Assembly: GCF_902459465.1 (NCBI RefSeq)
Contig: NC_047067.1
Location: 21,947,680-22,011,679 of the forward strand
DNA: 64,000 nucleotides
Reading direction: 5' to 3'
From: Asterias rubens
Lineage: Eukaryota; Echinodermata; Asteroidea; Forcipulatida; Asteriidae
Shown here: positions 38,901-51,159 of the stretch, one piece after another
Position numbering within the stretch: position 1 is the stretch's first letter
Layout of the letters: every line of letters starts with the position of its first letter
Notes under the pieces: generated by a model
Told to the model about the DNA's origin: nothing
Database searches by the model: none
The model's input: only the letters and a program-made list of their open reading frames with translations
Program-made: the position numbers and the translations under genes

Positions 38901-41900
38901 CGATCCAGTAGGCTCCGCCCACGATGCTCGTGTCAGCAAGAACACATGGGGCTCTCCAAAGCCTTTCTGCACAACTCTGCCGCGTGCACCAAGATACGCG
39001 CACTGATGTCGGACCTTATTTTTCGGACCTTCGTTGCATTGTGATTGGTCAATACGCAATGGGGCGGAGCTTAGTGGATCAGTCTATTGCTGTGGTGACC
39101 TGTGGTTTTGCTGTGGTGCCCTTTGCAAAGTTGCAATACAGTTTTTATTCATAGAATGTGCCTCTTACCCGGGAAAAATCTGTGTGCCGCTTTAAGAGCA
39201 AAGTTGCCAGCCTTTAATGTACTATCTTTGTGTATAAATATTGTTAATGAGAAATTTTGATGCTTTATACTTCCATTTCTGACTAATTTTGACACCTCGT
39301 TTTAAGTTCTTGCAAAATAAACCTGTCTCAGAGTTTTGATTTTGTTCATAATAGGTGGATTTTTATTTAGATAATATTTTTGAGTATTGTTCTGTTACAA
39401 AAGAGCATTCTTATATTATTTCTAAATAACTATTTTTCATTTCCGTGTGTATTTGTAATATTTTGCTTGTGTTTATAATACATTTTAATGACTGTTTTTG
39501 TAAACTGAACATTTTGCCTTTTAGCCGCTGTATTGCAGTGTGTTTAATAAACCTTTATTAATAATATTAATAATAATTTGTCATCTTCTAGAAACTCAAC
39601 GAGTCAACATCGTTACTCTCCGAGACATGCGACACCTTCATTTACACGTTACAAGACTGTATGAAATTAGTCAATAGCTCCTATAAGGTACCATTTGGCA
39701 ACAGTACATTAACGGAAACGGTAGTTCCGCCTTCACTACAGCAACAGGTAAATATCATTTCAGAGAAGTTATTTAAACAAGGATTGTAGTAGTAGCACCT
39801 AAAGACCAACTTATTCATCAGATTAAGCCTGGTTCATACTTCCTGCGTATGCGAATGCGATACAAATTTTGTCGTCACAAATTCGAAACAAATAATTCGC
39901 GTCAGTTGACATGTGCTGAACTCCTGCGAAACATTCGCTGCAAAAACAGCCATGTGATGTGATAAAATTCCCCTTCGCATTCACATTCACAAGGAGTATG
40001 AACCGGGCTTAAAGGCATTGGACACTATTGGTAATTACTCAAAATAATTATTAGCATAAAATCTTACTTGGTAACGAATAATTGGGAGAGGTTGATAGTA
40101 TAAAACATTGTGAGAAACAGCTCCCCCCGGTGAGGTTGTTTTTGAGAAAGAAATAATTTTCCACGAATTTGATTTTGAGACGTCAGATTTTTTAAGTTGA
40201 GGTCTCAAAATCAAGCATCTGAAAGCACACAACTACATGTGACAAGGGTTTTTCTTTCATAGTTATCTCGCAACTTCGGCGACCAATTGAGCTCAAATTT
40301 TCACAGGTTTGTTATTCTATGTGTAGGTTGAGATACACCAAGTGACAAGACTGGTCTTTGACAATTAGCAATAGTGTCCATTGTCTTTAACTAGTTGCAT
40401 AAAAACTGCATAAGCTTTGATAGCAGCAACTACTTTATCAGACTAGTTTTGCATAGTAATCAGGGATGTTTAGAGTAACAGTGCTGTACACATGGGTGTA
40501 TTGGGTATTAAAGGCAGTGGACACTATTGGTAATTGTCAAAGACTAGCCTTCACAGTTGGTGTATCTCAACATATGCTTAAAATAACAAACCTGTGAACA
40601 TTTGAGCTCAATCGGTCATCAAAGTTGCGAGATAATAATGAAAGAAGAAAAAACCCTTGTCACACGAAGTTGTGTGCGTTTAGATGGTTGATTTCGAGAC
40701 CTCAAGTTCTAAACTTGAGGTCTCGAAATCAAATTCATGGAAAATTACTTCTTTCTTCAAAACTATGGCACTTCAGAGGGAGCCGTTTCTCACAATGTTT
40801 TACACCATCAACCTCTCCCCATTACTTGTCACCAAGAAAGGTTTTATGCTAAGAATTATTTTGAGTAATTACCAATAGTGTCTACTGCCTTTAAACCAGA
40901 TTAGTTGTTATCTATTGTTATCTTTTCTGATTTGTTCCTCCCATTATTTGTGTGGTATTGATTTTACCCATAATACACCAATGAGTACACCATTGTATAC
41001 TCGGAACTTCTCTGAGTACCATGCAACACATCTAAAGGTAGATTACTTGAATGGGATTTGAACCCATGACTTTGCCATTCTAGAGCGACGTCTCTCGACT
41101 AGACCACCTGGCTTGTCTGGTAGCTAGAGGCCAGTTGAACCCTGTTGAATACATCAACGATTTTATAAATGTTAAGTTTACATTTGGGATGAAGAATATT
41201 ATTCATGTTTTTTTTTACTCATACAGGTAAACTGATGTGTGTTAAGCACTGTTCACTAAGTACTTTCCTGAGTCCTGTGAACAAATCCACAGATATTACT
41301 CCGGTGGGATTCAAATCCACGACCTTTGCCATTTGTTCCTATCAATATCTTGCTTATTTATTTGAATTTATATGTTGTCATGTTTTGTTTAGCATCAGAG
41401 TCCAGCATTCTCCAGAAGACGATCAGAGCATACTGATCGAAACGTCGAGTTAATCCAACGGTTCTTTTCAGAACCACCCCAACTCATTTAGAGATTGTTA
41501 TTACATGGTGTTACCGCAAACTTTTCTATATCTTACTTCCACCATGCAAAGTTTCAAATCCTACTCATGTTTTGTTTAATTGTGTGTAACTATTTTGTGT
41601 ATTGCATGTTTGCAAAGATGTTTTTTTTCCTACATGGTAGGACCTTTAACTGAGTTAAATGGTATTGTTTTTCGATTGATTTGTTGATTTTAAGTGTTAT
41701 AGGTAAAGTGAACAATCTGTTGAATTATGTATTGCAATGAAATTTGAATTTGAATTGAATTGAATTGAATTGAATTGAATTGAATTGAATTGAATTGAAT
41801 TGTTGAAATTTTTTTGGATTGATTTTGTTTATTTTGATTGAAGTAGAGTGGGAAAAATAATCTATCTAATATTTTTGAATGAGCTGTTGAAAAGTGTTGA

Positions 41901-44900
41901 ATTTATTTGTTTTCATTTTCCCTGTAGCCTAAAAAATCCGCTTCCCGATCTCATTCAGTAGAAGACAGGTGAGAAAAAATGTTATTCAATCCAAAATAAT
42001 CCACTTGCATGGTTTTATTTTTGTTTGTTTTTTATTTTCCAAATATCACAATAAATAATCATGAAACATACAAGAAATAAGAACAACGAGTGATAAGAGG
42101 AGGGCACCAGGAAAAAGCCTGGGCTTTTACAGAGCCTGGACTCTTTATAATATAAATTAATAGGTTTTAGTTTATAACAATAACAATATTGATTATTGAA
42201 ATGAAGGTACGGTGAAAGGTATAGTGCATACAGCAAAAATAACACAAAACAATGATTTTACTTGAATTTGATGGATTTGGTTCTGTACCTCAACCAGTCA
42301 ACAAGGCCAGGTATTCTTATATTAATGTCGACACAGTTTGCATACGAAAAAATAGGTACGTTCGCTTAGCTTCCCAGGGTCTACCCTGCGGTGCTCATTC
42401 GGGTGAGCCCCTGACAAGAGCTAATCGAACGATCACACTCACCCTCTCGTGGTGACATCATGTACCTGGGGCCAGCCCCAAGTAACCCATTCCACAAGCA
42501 GGGCACTTGGGGTTGACCCGGGTGAGCCCCTGGAATGACCTCAAAGCTGTTTTAACGCACTGGGGGCAGATTGGGGTCGACTGGGGAAGCTAATTGAACG
42601 CACCCAAATTAAAGCATGGTTCATACTTCTTGCCAATGCTAATGCCAAGCGAAGTTTGGTGACGCAATAATCAGTAGGCACTCACTTTCCAATTGTGATG
42701 CAACGAAATTCGCTTCGCACAAAGCATTCACAAGGAGGTATGAACCGGGCTTAACTTGGTAGATTTGAGACAGCTTCTGGTCAGTAGATAGTTTGGCTTA
42801 AACCTTAGGAACATATTTGTGAAAGAAAAAAGGAAGTAACTTTGAAATTCTGTTTAAACCTTTTTGTGTTTCCGTCTGACTTCTAGATACACCCCTCCTC
42901 AAAATAAAAGTGGAGTTCAAACGAAATACAAGAACCTTGAAGACATAGCATCCCGACCGAGGCCCCACAGAACACGTGCCCCGCCCAACCGACCCCTATC
43001 CGCTCCAAACACGCCTACTTCCAACACGCCCCCAACGATGAATAGCGAGCCTGAGGACAATCATGTGACGAATGGAGGAGAAAATGGCCAGTTAAACCAC
43101 AGTATCGGAGATGACGAAGGGACGGAGACGATTCTGAACCTCGCCATGCAACATCCATCGATGCAAGAGAAACCGACAGTTCCGACGTTCTTCTCAAGAT
43201 GCAGTCCGACGTAAGATCAAACTCAAATACTTCAGTTTATTTTATTTGGTAGACCCTTCTTTCTGTGGGTCTTATGTTTTGTACAGACCATCAGGGTTCT
43301 GGTCAGAGCCTACCTGCATATGATTCTTACCAAAAAGTTGCTGTTTATTATAGTCATCTTTTATACCCATTTTCGTGCCTTAACTGTAAGCAAAGAATCG
43401 GTTTTACGGAAGCAGGGAATATGCGCTTACGACAAGCGTATTTTATGGGTTAGCTGGGACATTTGGCTTGTTTGGAAGTTTGGATTGATCACTCTGTATT
43501 TAAACGAGGCCCTCGGAATGTTTTTTAATTTTGCGTTGATTTTTTAAAAAGCCCTACTTTGCCAATCTTGGGCACTCTCAATGGTTTTATTGTTGTGTTG
43601 TTTGTAGCTTTGATCTGATCTGAATTTGTTTTGATTAGTATTCTGTATGTGTATCGGTCCCAATTCACACATATCAGCCCACAGTTGGTGCATATCTACC
43701 AACAATTCATGAATATCAGCCTGTAATTTGCGCATATCGATTCACAATTCGCACGCATCAGCACAAAAGGCTAATTTGTACTTGAGGTCAACTCTGGACC
43801 ACATAACCACATGACATGTTTTCAAGACAGTTTATAATTTAACCGTAAATTATGACTTCTCTATTCTAGGTTTGATTCAGTTTGTGATTCTTCTGACGGC
43901 AGTTTTAAAACAGACGTATTTCTGGATGCCTGTGCTCAAGTCGTAGATATATTCGGTAAGTTGCCAAGCTTTTCAAGAATTCCCCGTATATGTGAACCAA
44001 ATTCACGAGATGCAAAAGAAGTAAGACTGTTTAACATAACTGCTTCATTCTTTGGATGGGACATAAAGCTGTACAGCCGCATTACACATGTGTACTTAGT
44101 CGTTTAAGACATTGGACACTATCGGTAATTGTCATAGACCTGTCTTCTCACTCGGTGTATTTCAACATTTGCATAAAATAACAAACCTGAGAAAACTTGA
44201 GCTCAATTGGTCGTCGAAGTTACCAGATAATAATGAAAGAAAAAAAACTCTTGTCACACGAAGTCAAGTGCTTTGAGATCATTCATTTCGAGACCTCAAA
44301 ATTCTAAATTTGAGGTCTCGAAATCAAATGGAAAACTACATTACTTCAGAGGGAGCCGTTTCTCACAATGTTTTATACTATTAACAGCTCTCGATTACTC
44401 GCTACCAAGTAAGGTTTTATGCTAATAATTATTTTGAGTAATTACCAATAGTGTCCACTACCTGTAAAAGAATAGGTTCACTCTAGGCCTCCACAGGACT
44501 CTTCCTCTGTGCAGCACACAGATACAGAGTCCTAAATATTACAGCCCGTTTCTGGGGCGGAAAGCTTTCAGAGCGTGAATCCCCAGTTAATCGCTGATTT
44601 CACAATGACTAGAATCAATATTGCCGTCTAGTTAATGAATCACAATTTCTTGATTTGTGCAATTCATAATCATAGACGTTAAACCTAAGGTTTGTATGAG
44701 AGAGATTGGTTGTTGCCAGCTGGGTGTTTATATCCCCTTGTTGGAGTTTGCCGAGTTCTCTTGATGGGAAGATCATCTAGACAAACAAACCACTAAAGAA
44801 GCCACTAATTTCAACAGATTCACAATCACACTTCCCCCTTGGTGACATTTCTCTTTAGATATGATGGGCTCCTCCGCATTCACACCAGTCAAGATGGACA

Positions 44901-47900
44901 TGAATGGTAACATTAAGGTAAGCACCTACTGCCTTCATTTGCCAGGCTAGTTCTTTTACACTGTTTGAAATCTCTGTTAAAACTCATTTGTTTAGAGCTG
45001 CTTATTTGTAATCTACTTACTTGTAATCTGCTCACTTGTAATCTATCCTTCACTCATTGTATATTTCATCATTCTCTTTATGTACAATTTAATTTTTTAA
45101 TTTGTTATTCTTGTTTATCTTTTAAAACTCAGCCCTTGGGCTGCGATGTTTGAACTTTTAATAATAATAATATTGTAAAAATATATTGAAGTAAATGTAG
45201 TTTATTTAAAAGGTCTATTGAAATATAGCTTACAATTGTTACAAAATAGTGGATTTTATGGTTGAATGGATTGTAAACAAAAAAATTTCTCTTAATGATA
45301 ATAATAATAATAACCAGTTTTTATATGTTGCGCTCTTCACACCCGAAGTGCATCACAAAGCGCTTCCAACATCATTACCAGTGGTCCCTGGGCCTTAATT
45401 CATTCCTTAAACCATCTCAGTTGTGCGTTGGTTCTCTGCTGTGCCAAGAGGGTTTTCCAGACCATTTCAGAGGGTTTTCGTCCCTCGGGAAAAATCAAAA
45501 TCTTTCAATCTTGGCTGTGCTCCGTGGTCATAATGGGTTGATGTGGCTGGCAGTCAGAGGTGCACTTGCATGCCTGCTTCTTGAACACGTTGTAGCCGCG
45601 TCCTTCGCGAGTTAGGATGATTAGCCCCCCAAATTATTAAATTATTAGCTCCCTGGGGAGTATACAGCCCTCTGTTTTTTCTTTTCGTCACCTTTTCCAA
45701 TAACTCCTCTGGGGGAATTCCAGATTCAAGAGCACTAAATTATTGACAAATTACACCCTTTTTCACTTTTTTTCGTGAAGAAATTAAGACAGAAGTATTC
45801 CACGGATCCATCGGCTTTCTCATCTCTCCAAACCATCGTCCAACAAGAAGTACGGAGTAACGCTCATCATCTCAGGAACTCGGCAACAGACGCTCTCATG
45901 TGGCTCCGAAGGTAATTGCTTTAAAAAAGTTCAGTTTGTGTGCGTTAAACTTTGCTTCACAAAGTGAAATAGACTAGGAGGCCAGGGGATTTTGGCGAAA
46001 CTTTTTTGGGGCAACAGAGGCAATTGCCTCCATGCCCATGGTCATTGCCTTGAAGGCCTCTTGCATGCCTGATACTTCATGGAGGCAACAAAGGTATTTG
46101 TTGCCCTTGGTAATTGCCTTGGTTCCCTTTGATATAATCCAAGAGAAGGTTTTCAAAGTTCTGGCCTGTATCCTTCGTTTTTGAAAGGGCAAGGGCACCA
46201 AGGCATTTTCTCACTGTGAGGAAATTGTACATATTTTACTAAAACGTTTCAAGTGCACCAAGGCAAGGACTAGGGGGCATGGAGGTAATCGCCCGTGAAG
46301 TATCAGGCTTGAATGTTGCAAAACAAATTTTCTCAAATTGATTTTTCAAACTTGTTTTCAGGGCCCTGGAGTTTGTCCGAGAATTTCTTGTGGAGATTGA
46401 GAAAGGGGAGAAGAATCTGACAACGGCGGCGACGTCTGCTTACAAACGATCGTTGCATAAGTACCATGGCTGGGTCGTCCAGGGCGTGTTTTCGGTAAGT
46501 AGACCCCCCTCGTACATTCATCTCACTGGTTCTCATAGTGACAGATTTATGAGCACTAAGCCTGGACGACTAGTGTCGTAGTCGCGAGTATTTGAGTTGG
46601 GGCTAGTCGAGTAGTAAATTTCTCTAGTCGCCCAGGCCTAAAGAGAACCCACTCTATTTTTGAGTATAGAAAAAAGTATATATCCCTTGTACCAATTGCT
46701 GATGGCAAATAACTGTAATGTCAGTTTTGGTTTTACTCTAACACCAATGTGTGTTAGCACTGTATACCCTGTACTTTCCCCGAGTTCTGTGAAAACAGGC
46801 ATTTTACTCAGGTGGGATTCGAACTAACAACCTTTGCAATGCTAGAGTGCTCAGTTATGTATGTGTTTGCATGTCAAGCACAACTCATTGTTAGTTGTTG
46901 TCATCGACCTTTATCAAAATGCAGCCAATAAATGTCTTTTATTATTTCTGCTTTGTATATGAATGGGTCTCGAACTTTCAAACATTGCTCGTCGTATCAT
47001 GTAGAAAAAATTCTTTTGTCATTGGTTGTATTTCACATATTACTGTTCTTTTTTAGAAAGTTGTATTTCGTCAGTATAGTTTTATTTATTTCATTGTGCA
47101 GTTTTAACTTCTTACTTTTATTGATTGATTGATTGATTTAATTAGCATTTTCCCCTCGTACTGCATCCCTTTGGAACTCCTTGCCTGGTGCATGTTTCCC
47201 TTCATCCTATGATTTGCCATCTTTTAAGAGGAATATCAATTCTTACCATCAGCTCCACTGAGTTCCTGCATTTCTATGTTTTTTTCCTTGTAGCCCTTAA
47301 CTTAGAGTGGCTTTTAACCTTGTTTTGGGCGAACTTGCATTAAATAAATAAAATAAATTTTAAAAAGATTTAAAAACTCAATATCTAGCAATTTCTCTCT
47401 CATTGTATTGCATTTTTGTTGTATTTTAATTGTTGTTGTCGTTGATATTTTGTACTGTATTCTTGTAGGTGCCTTTAGCACTCTAAGGGTGGATATGTGC
47501 ACATTATAAGTTTAGTTATTATTATCACGAATATTATTATTTTTAATCCTGATAATCAACAGGCATGATATTTTTTTCCTACTTCAGTTTGTTTTTCAAA
47601 TTATTATTTTCCTCCTTTAAAAAACAACTCCCTCTGAACTAACGTTAGTTTTTGAGCAAGAAGTAATTTATCACTAAAATATTAAAAGACTTCTAGCTAG
47701 AAGTCTTTTATTCCACACCAATTTGTCCGAACAAGGGTATTTTTTTTTTCATCATTTTCTCGCAACTTCGATGACCAAATGAGCCCAAATTTTCACAGGT
47801 TTGTTATTTTATGCATATGATGTGATACACCAAGTGAGATCACTGGTCTTTGACAATTACCCAATAGTGTCCTGTGCTTCTAAAGCTTACACCATGTGTA

Positions 47901-48691
47901 CATGCAGGTTGGTTCTTGTACTCAATAAAACATTCCTACTTGTTTCCAAGGATCCAATATCATGCCTGCTCCCTGTTTAATGGCAAACTTTCCAACGCTA
48001 GGTGGCAGCAGACTTACTGCGTAAATTTCCATTGTTTACGTAGTTCTGAACATGCGCCTAATTCTGAGAACAATGGATTTACCCGTTAAGTCTGCTGCCA
48101 CATATTTTCCCAGAAAGTCTCCTGTTCCACCATCCAAACCAACCCTTCCATTGACAAATTCAACCAATCTCTGCCTTCAAAGTCCAAGTCAACCAAGTGC
48201 TCCAGCCCTCCCCCCCCCTTATCACTCATCTTGCCACCCTAGTCCATTATGGGTCTTGCATGTTTTCTGTCTGTGTTTGGGTTTTACCGTCTTGCCTTGT
48301 ATGTATGTTAATTTTTTGTTTACTTCCTATAATGTATTGTTACATTTTACTGTTTTATAATGTTAAATATTCTTGGATATTGTATAGGCCTAAAATATTG
48401 ATTAGGCCTAAAATAAAATTAAATAAAAATAAGAAAAAAATCATCACGTACTATTTGCAATTGCATTATCTCACACGATTTTATTATTATCACCAGCTGG
48501 CCATCCGAGCAGCACCATTCTACGAGGATTTCATCAAATGTCTCTTGATCAATCCCGAGGACATGGAAGCCGGGGGAGAAGAACAGGTCCTGGCCGACCT
48601 CAGGGCGAGTGTCAAACCCATGGGCATGGTGGTCGACGATCTAAGACAATATTACTACACTGAGAATCTGGAGAGCCAAGCACAGGTATGA
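35927..48691 (+). CDS. PLEKHA8: PLEKHA8 / FAPP2: PH domain plus glycolipid-transfer domain (complete, 12 exons)
   Basis: Binds PtdIns4P and ARF at the trans-Golgi through its PH domain and moves glucosylceramide with its C-terminal GLTP domain. Exons: 35927-35975, 36909-37025, 37968-38120, 38709-38830, 39592-39747, 41928-41968, 42887-43210, 43870-43955, 44859-44917, 45781-45911, 46362-46494, 48497-48691. All phases agree; 521 residues, human 519 as I recall. The PH domain starts [20 protein letters not shown], with the PtdIns4P-binding Lys and Arg of the family present. A coil [15 protein letters not shown] follows, then a Pro/Thr-rich linker encoded by exon 7. The GLTP domain (about 345-521) has D363, N367 and K370 (MDMNGNIKK), W410 and H448, the sugar and headgroup ligands. 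The second ATG (35936) matches the vertebrate start; the first (35927) adds MPE. The TGA at 48689-48691 lies inside a donor-like CAG/GTATGAG. Confidence 0.96.
36311..36441 (+). mobile_element. 131-bp MITE with long inverted ends (copy 2, 9-bp target duplication)
   Basis: Same element as at 27830-27960. The flanks repeat AAGAACACA at 36302-36310 and 36442-36450, a 9-bp target-site duplication typical of Mutator-like elements. It is in PLEKHA8 intron 1. Confidence 0.9.
37093..37267 (+). mobile_element. Inverted-repeat MITE, 'AAGCCTGGTTCATAC' family (copy 3)
   Basis: It opens TAAAGCCCGGTTCATACATC and closes GTAAGAACCGGGCATTA. It is in PLEKHA8 intron 2. Confidence 0.75.
37620..37930 (-). mobile_element. 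tRNA-derived SINE, minus orientation
   Basis: It carries reverse complements of the tail blocks seen at 57692-58035 ('ggtacc..ttacccctgggtggagagaag') and of the tRNA-like head ('ccgggactctaaccca'), ending near 'cggtgtgacacac'. Confidence 0.65.
38325..38462 (+). pseudogene. Decayed tandem duplicate of the 3' end of PLEKHA8 exon 3
   Basis: The sequence ACCTGCCTCACAAATGCCAA, CAACAACTGTAAG and GTAGTTTG repeats the end of exon 3 and its donor (38090-38128). The duplicate goes on with similar intron sequence, ending near 'gcctgtgattttaag', which matches 38288-38303. In the exon's frame the duplicate has a TAA (38354-38356), so it cannot replace the end of exon 3 with an open frame. The donor GT is kept. 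Confidence 0.8.
38885..39096 (+). mobile_element. MITE with 'CCACAGCAATAGAC' inverted ends
   Basis: The left end (CCACAGCAATAGACCGATCC) and right end (GGATCAGTCTATTGCTGTGG) are inverted copies, and the arms extend into GGCTCCGCCC / GGGGCGGAGC. It starts about 55 bp after the PLEKHA8 exon 4 donor. Confidence 0.85.
39823..40010 (+). mobile_element. Inverted-repeat MITE, 'AAGCCTGGTTCATAC' family (copy 4)
   Basis: It opens TTAAGCCTGGTTCATACTTC and ends GGAGTATGAACCGGGCTT. It directly abuts the TTAAAGGCA-type MITE at 40009-40390. Confidence 0.8.
40009..40390 (-). mobile_element. TTAAAGGCA-type MITE, near full length, minus orientation
   Basis: The ends are TTAAAGGCATTGGACACTAT and its inverted form ending GTGTCCATTGTCTTTAA. 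It contains the family blocks 'gagaaacagctcc' and 'cacaggtttgtta'. I call the strand from the order of these blocks relative to the copy at 40508. Confidence 0.85.
40508..40894 (+). mobile_element. TTAAAGGCA-type MITE, full length, plus orientation
   Basis: The termini TTAAAGGCAGTGGACACTAT and AATAGTGTCTACTGCCTTTA are inverted copies. In the middle a perfect hairpin, GATTTCGAGACCTCAAG / CTTGAGGTCTCGAAATC, is kept. It is in the same PLEKHA8 intron as the 40009 copy, in opposite orientation, so a transcript could fold the two copies together. Confidence 0.9.
40955..41345 (-). mobile_element. Two copies of a tRNA-derived SINE (minus orientation)
   Basis: In the reverse direction, GGTGGTCTAGTCGAGAG followed by GGGTTCAAATCCC resembles a tRNA A box and B box (41040-41112); a partial second copy is at about 41207-41345. 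Related pieces are at 12704-12865, 46735-46850 and 58905-58990, all with the 'cactgtatac..gtacttt' block. Confidence 0.6.
41747..41803 (+). repeat. (TTGAA)n microsatellite
   Basis: About ten tandem pentamers GAATT in a PLEKHA8 intron. Confidence 0.95.
42609..42754 (+). mobile_element. Inverted-repeat MITE, 'AAGCCTGGTTCATAC' family (copy 5)
   Basis: It opens TTAAAGCATGGTTCATACTT and ends GGTATGAACCGGGCTTAA, about 130 bp before PLEKHA8 exon 7. Confidence 0.75.
44103..44468 (+). mobile_element. TTAAAGGCA-type MITE, full length
   Basis: It begins TTAAGACATTGGACACTATC and ends AATAGTGTCCACTACCTGTA. The central hairpin (CGAGACCTCAAAATTC / AAATTTGAGGTCTCG) is present. Confidence 0.88.
45419..45650 (+). 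mobile_element. SINE body without its tRNA-like head
   Basis: It matches the body of the element at 9570-9895 ('gttgtgcgttggttctctgctgtgcca', 'gatgtggctggcag', 'gtagcc.cgtccttcgc'). The 5' head is absent, as expected for 5' truncation. It lies before PLEKHA8 exon 10. Confidence 0.75.
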
Positions 48692-50784
48692 GTTGCATCA
48701 ACTTAGGTCAAAGGTCACATTGCCTAAAGTAAGCCTTAGTGTGACTAGACTTCTACAAAAATAGTTGCAACTACTACACAAAATTGTCGCGACTACCTGT
48801 TTGGTGAAACAATTGTGTCTCTCATGACTAGTCACAACAATGTAATTTACTTACAAAACACAATCGGACATCAGTGACACAATCCTTCAATCCTTTGAGA
48901 GTGAATTTGATTAGATTGCCCCTGCTGCAAACATGGTGCAATCCATCATGCAAAATAGAAACATGTTGTGACTGGTGTCCAAGCTTGCTACGAGAGTGGC
49001 AAATTTCACTGGTTGCCTAGGCCTATTCTCAAGGTCACAGAAAGGTCACATCGTTCAAAGGTCAGTTACTCTTTTGAGTCGCCTGCTTGTTTTAATGTTT
49101 AATGAATAGGGTGTTTAAAGATATTAAATATATAAATTATAATATATTTTATGGTACTGTGGAGGGATATGAATTTTTTTTTTTTGATTTGTGGGATCTT
49201 TGAAAACGAATAGTATGTTACGACTTACTCTATGAGTAGAGTTCTTGGGAATTTTCTCTGAATTAGGCCCCTACAGGTAAAATTTAACTGCTGGTCACAT
49301 GTTCAAATTAAACTGGATGGATAGGGCAATTCGTTTTGGTCCATCCTAGCCTGAACATCTGATGTTACACTTTGAGGCTCTTGAACTACGCCAGAGATCT
49401 GCCTTGAGCCTCCATCCATAATCACCTTTGACCTCCCATTCATTTCACATGGCCTTTATGGTCCTGGAGATTCACAGCTAAATCTGATGTACATGTGTAT
49501 ACGTATAAAGTCAATACCTTGCGGATGAAGACAGGGGGGCTAGTCTAGGTCCAACCTACCCTGGCAAATATTTATGAAAGCGCCCTCTGGGTGGCCAGAC
49601 AGATACGGTGCAGCTAGCCTGAATATCTGATGTCACATATCGAGACTCGTTAATAACGCAAGAGAGTTGCCCCAGCCTAGGTCAATCCCCGCCCATATGC
49701 ATATTTAACCTACATTAAGTACGGAGTATACGTCTGTGCTAAACACACATCGGTGTATGGGTAAAAACCAAAAATTAATAACCTACATTCGTTTCACGAC
49801 GCTGCACATGCAGACGACCAAAATTAAGCTGTGTTTTGATTGGTCCGAGGTGACGTTTGTCAGCTGCACACTCGCATCACCCCTGGACCAATCAAACACA
49901 GATATGTAAAGCTATGTCACTGCACGTTTATCGTTGACATCATTGTGTCCAATGAAATCACTGTTTGTGAAAACTGGGAACTGTCTGTATCCTTACGGAT
50001 AAAGAGATAGGGGCCTAGTGTACTATGCAGCAAGCCAGATGCTCTGATGCGATTGGTCAATGCGTGAAGGAGCGGTCTATTAGGCCAACCAAAATAAATA
50101 ACATGTTGCTCGTCCCCACCTGCTCAAATTTTGGACGCCATGCCGATTTTTTTTTGTAATTTGTGATTAAAGTTTTTTCTTTGTTTGACGAAATTGAGTT
50201 ATCGAAGTGAGTCCAGAAAATCCACTCCATAAAAAGTATTTATAAAAAGTCAACATTGTGTATTAAACTTTTGCTACAAACTATTACCGGTACCATCTGT
50301 TTTCGATTGCGTTTATGGCTCTCCATAGTTTTCCAACCTCCGATGTCAAAAACCTGGGGCTGTGATGTTGCAATAGCAAGGTCTATCAATCTTTTTAAAA
50401 AGAAATTTCACAAATTCGAAAAAAAAAACAAGTCCGAACGAGCAACATGGTATTTATTTTACTTTGCCTTACATGTATGTGGTTCTCTTGCACGACACCT
50501 TTTCGGTCAATCACAACTACTTAATATTACTACTTACATTTGCAAACATTTTCATAGACATGTTTTTACTTTGTGTGTTTTTTCCTGTATGAAATATTGT
50601 TTCTGTAGACATTAAGACAAAATCTCAACATGTTGTTTTACAAACTGTTTTTTTTTTTTGCAACTGCTGAGGGGACTTTTTTCGGTCACTGACATTGCCG
50701 GGAAAACCCAAAGTATAATGCACTTTTCTCAGGTTTTGAGGTCACATTTCGCTGCACAACTTATTGAAGTATTAACTGTAGGCA

Positions 50785-51159
50785 TTAAAGGCGCCGGACA
50801 TTATTGGTTATTACTCAAAATAATTGTTAGCATAAAAACTGACTTGGTAAGGAGTAATGGAGGGGGCTGTTGATAGTATAAAACATTGTGAGAAAACGGC
50901 TCCCTCTGAAGTAACGTAGTTTATGAGAAAGAAGAAATTTCTCACTAAAATTTTTGACTTTAAACAAGACCTGAATTCAAGCATCTGATAGCACACAACT
51001 TGTGCGACAAGGGTGTTTTTTCTTCCATTATTCTCTCACAACTTTGATGACCAATTGATTTCAAACTTTCACAGGTTTGTTATTCTGTGCATTATGTTGA
51101 GATACACCAAGTGAGAAGAATGGTCTTTGACAATTACCAAAGGTGTCCAGTGCCTTTAA
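50785..51159 (-). mobile_element. TTAAAGGCA-type MITE, minus orientation
   Basis: The ends are TTAAAGGCGCCGGACATTAT and GGTGTCCAGTGCCTTTAA. It is bracketed by two diverged direct copies of one host sequence (see findings). Confidence 0.87.

Noticed and set aside
48197-48496. Upstream extension of the open frame that contains the last PLEKHA8 exon
   Set aside because: The real exon starts at the CACCAG acceptor (48497). The frame before it is intron and matches no PLEKHA8 sequence.
50256-50615. 119-codon plus-strand open frame
   Set aside because: Cysteine- and phenylalanine-rich with no family resemblance, in a repeat-rich gap; no splice partners found.
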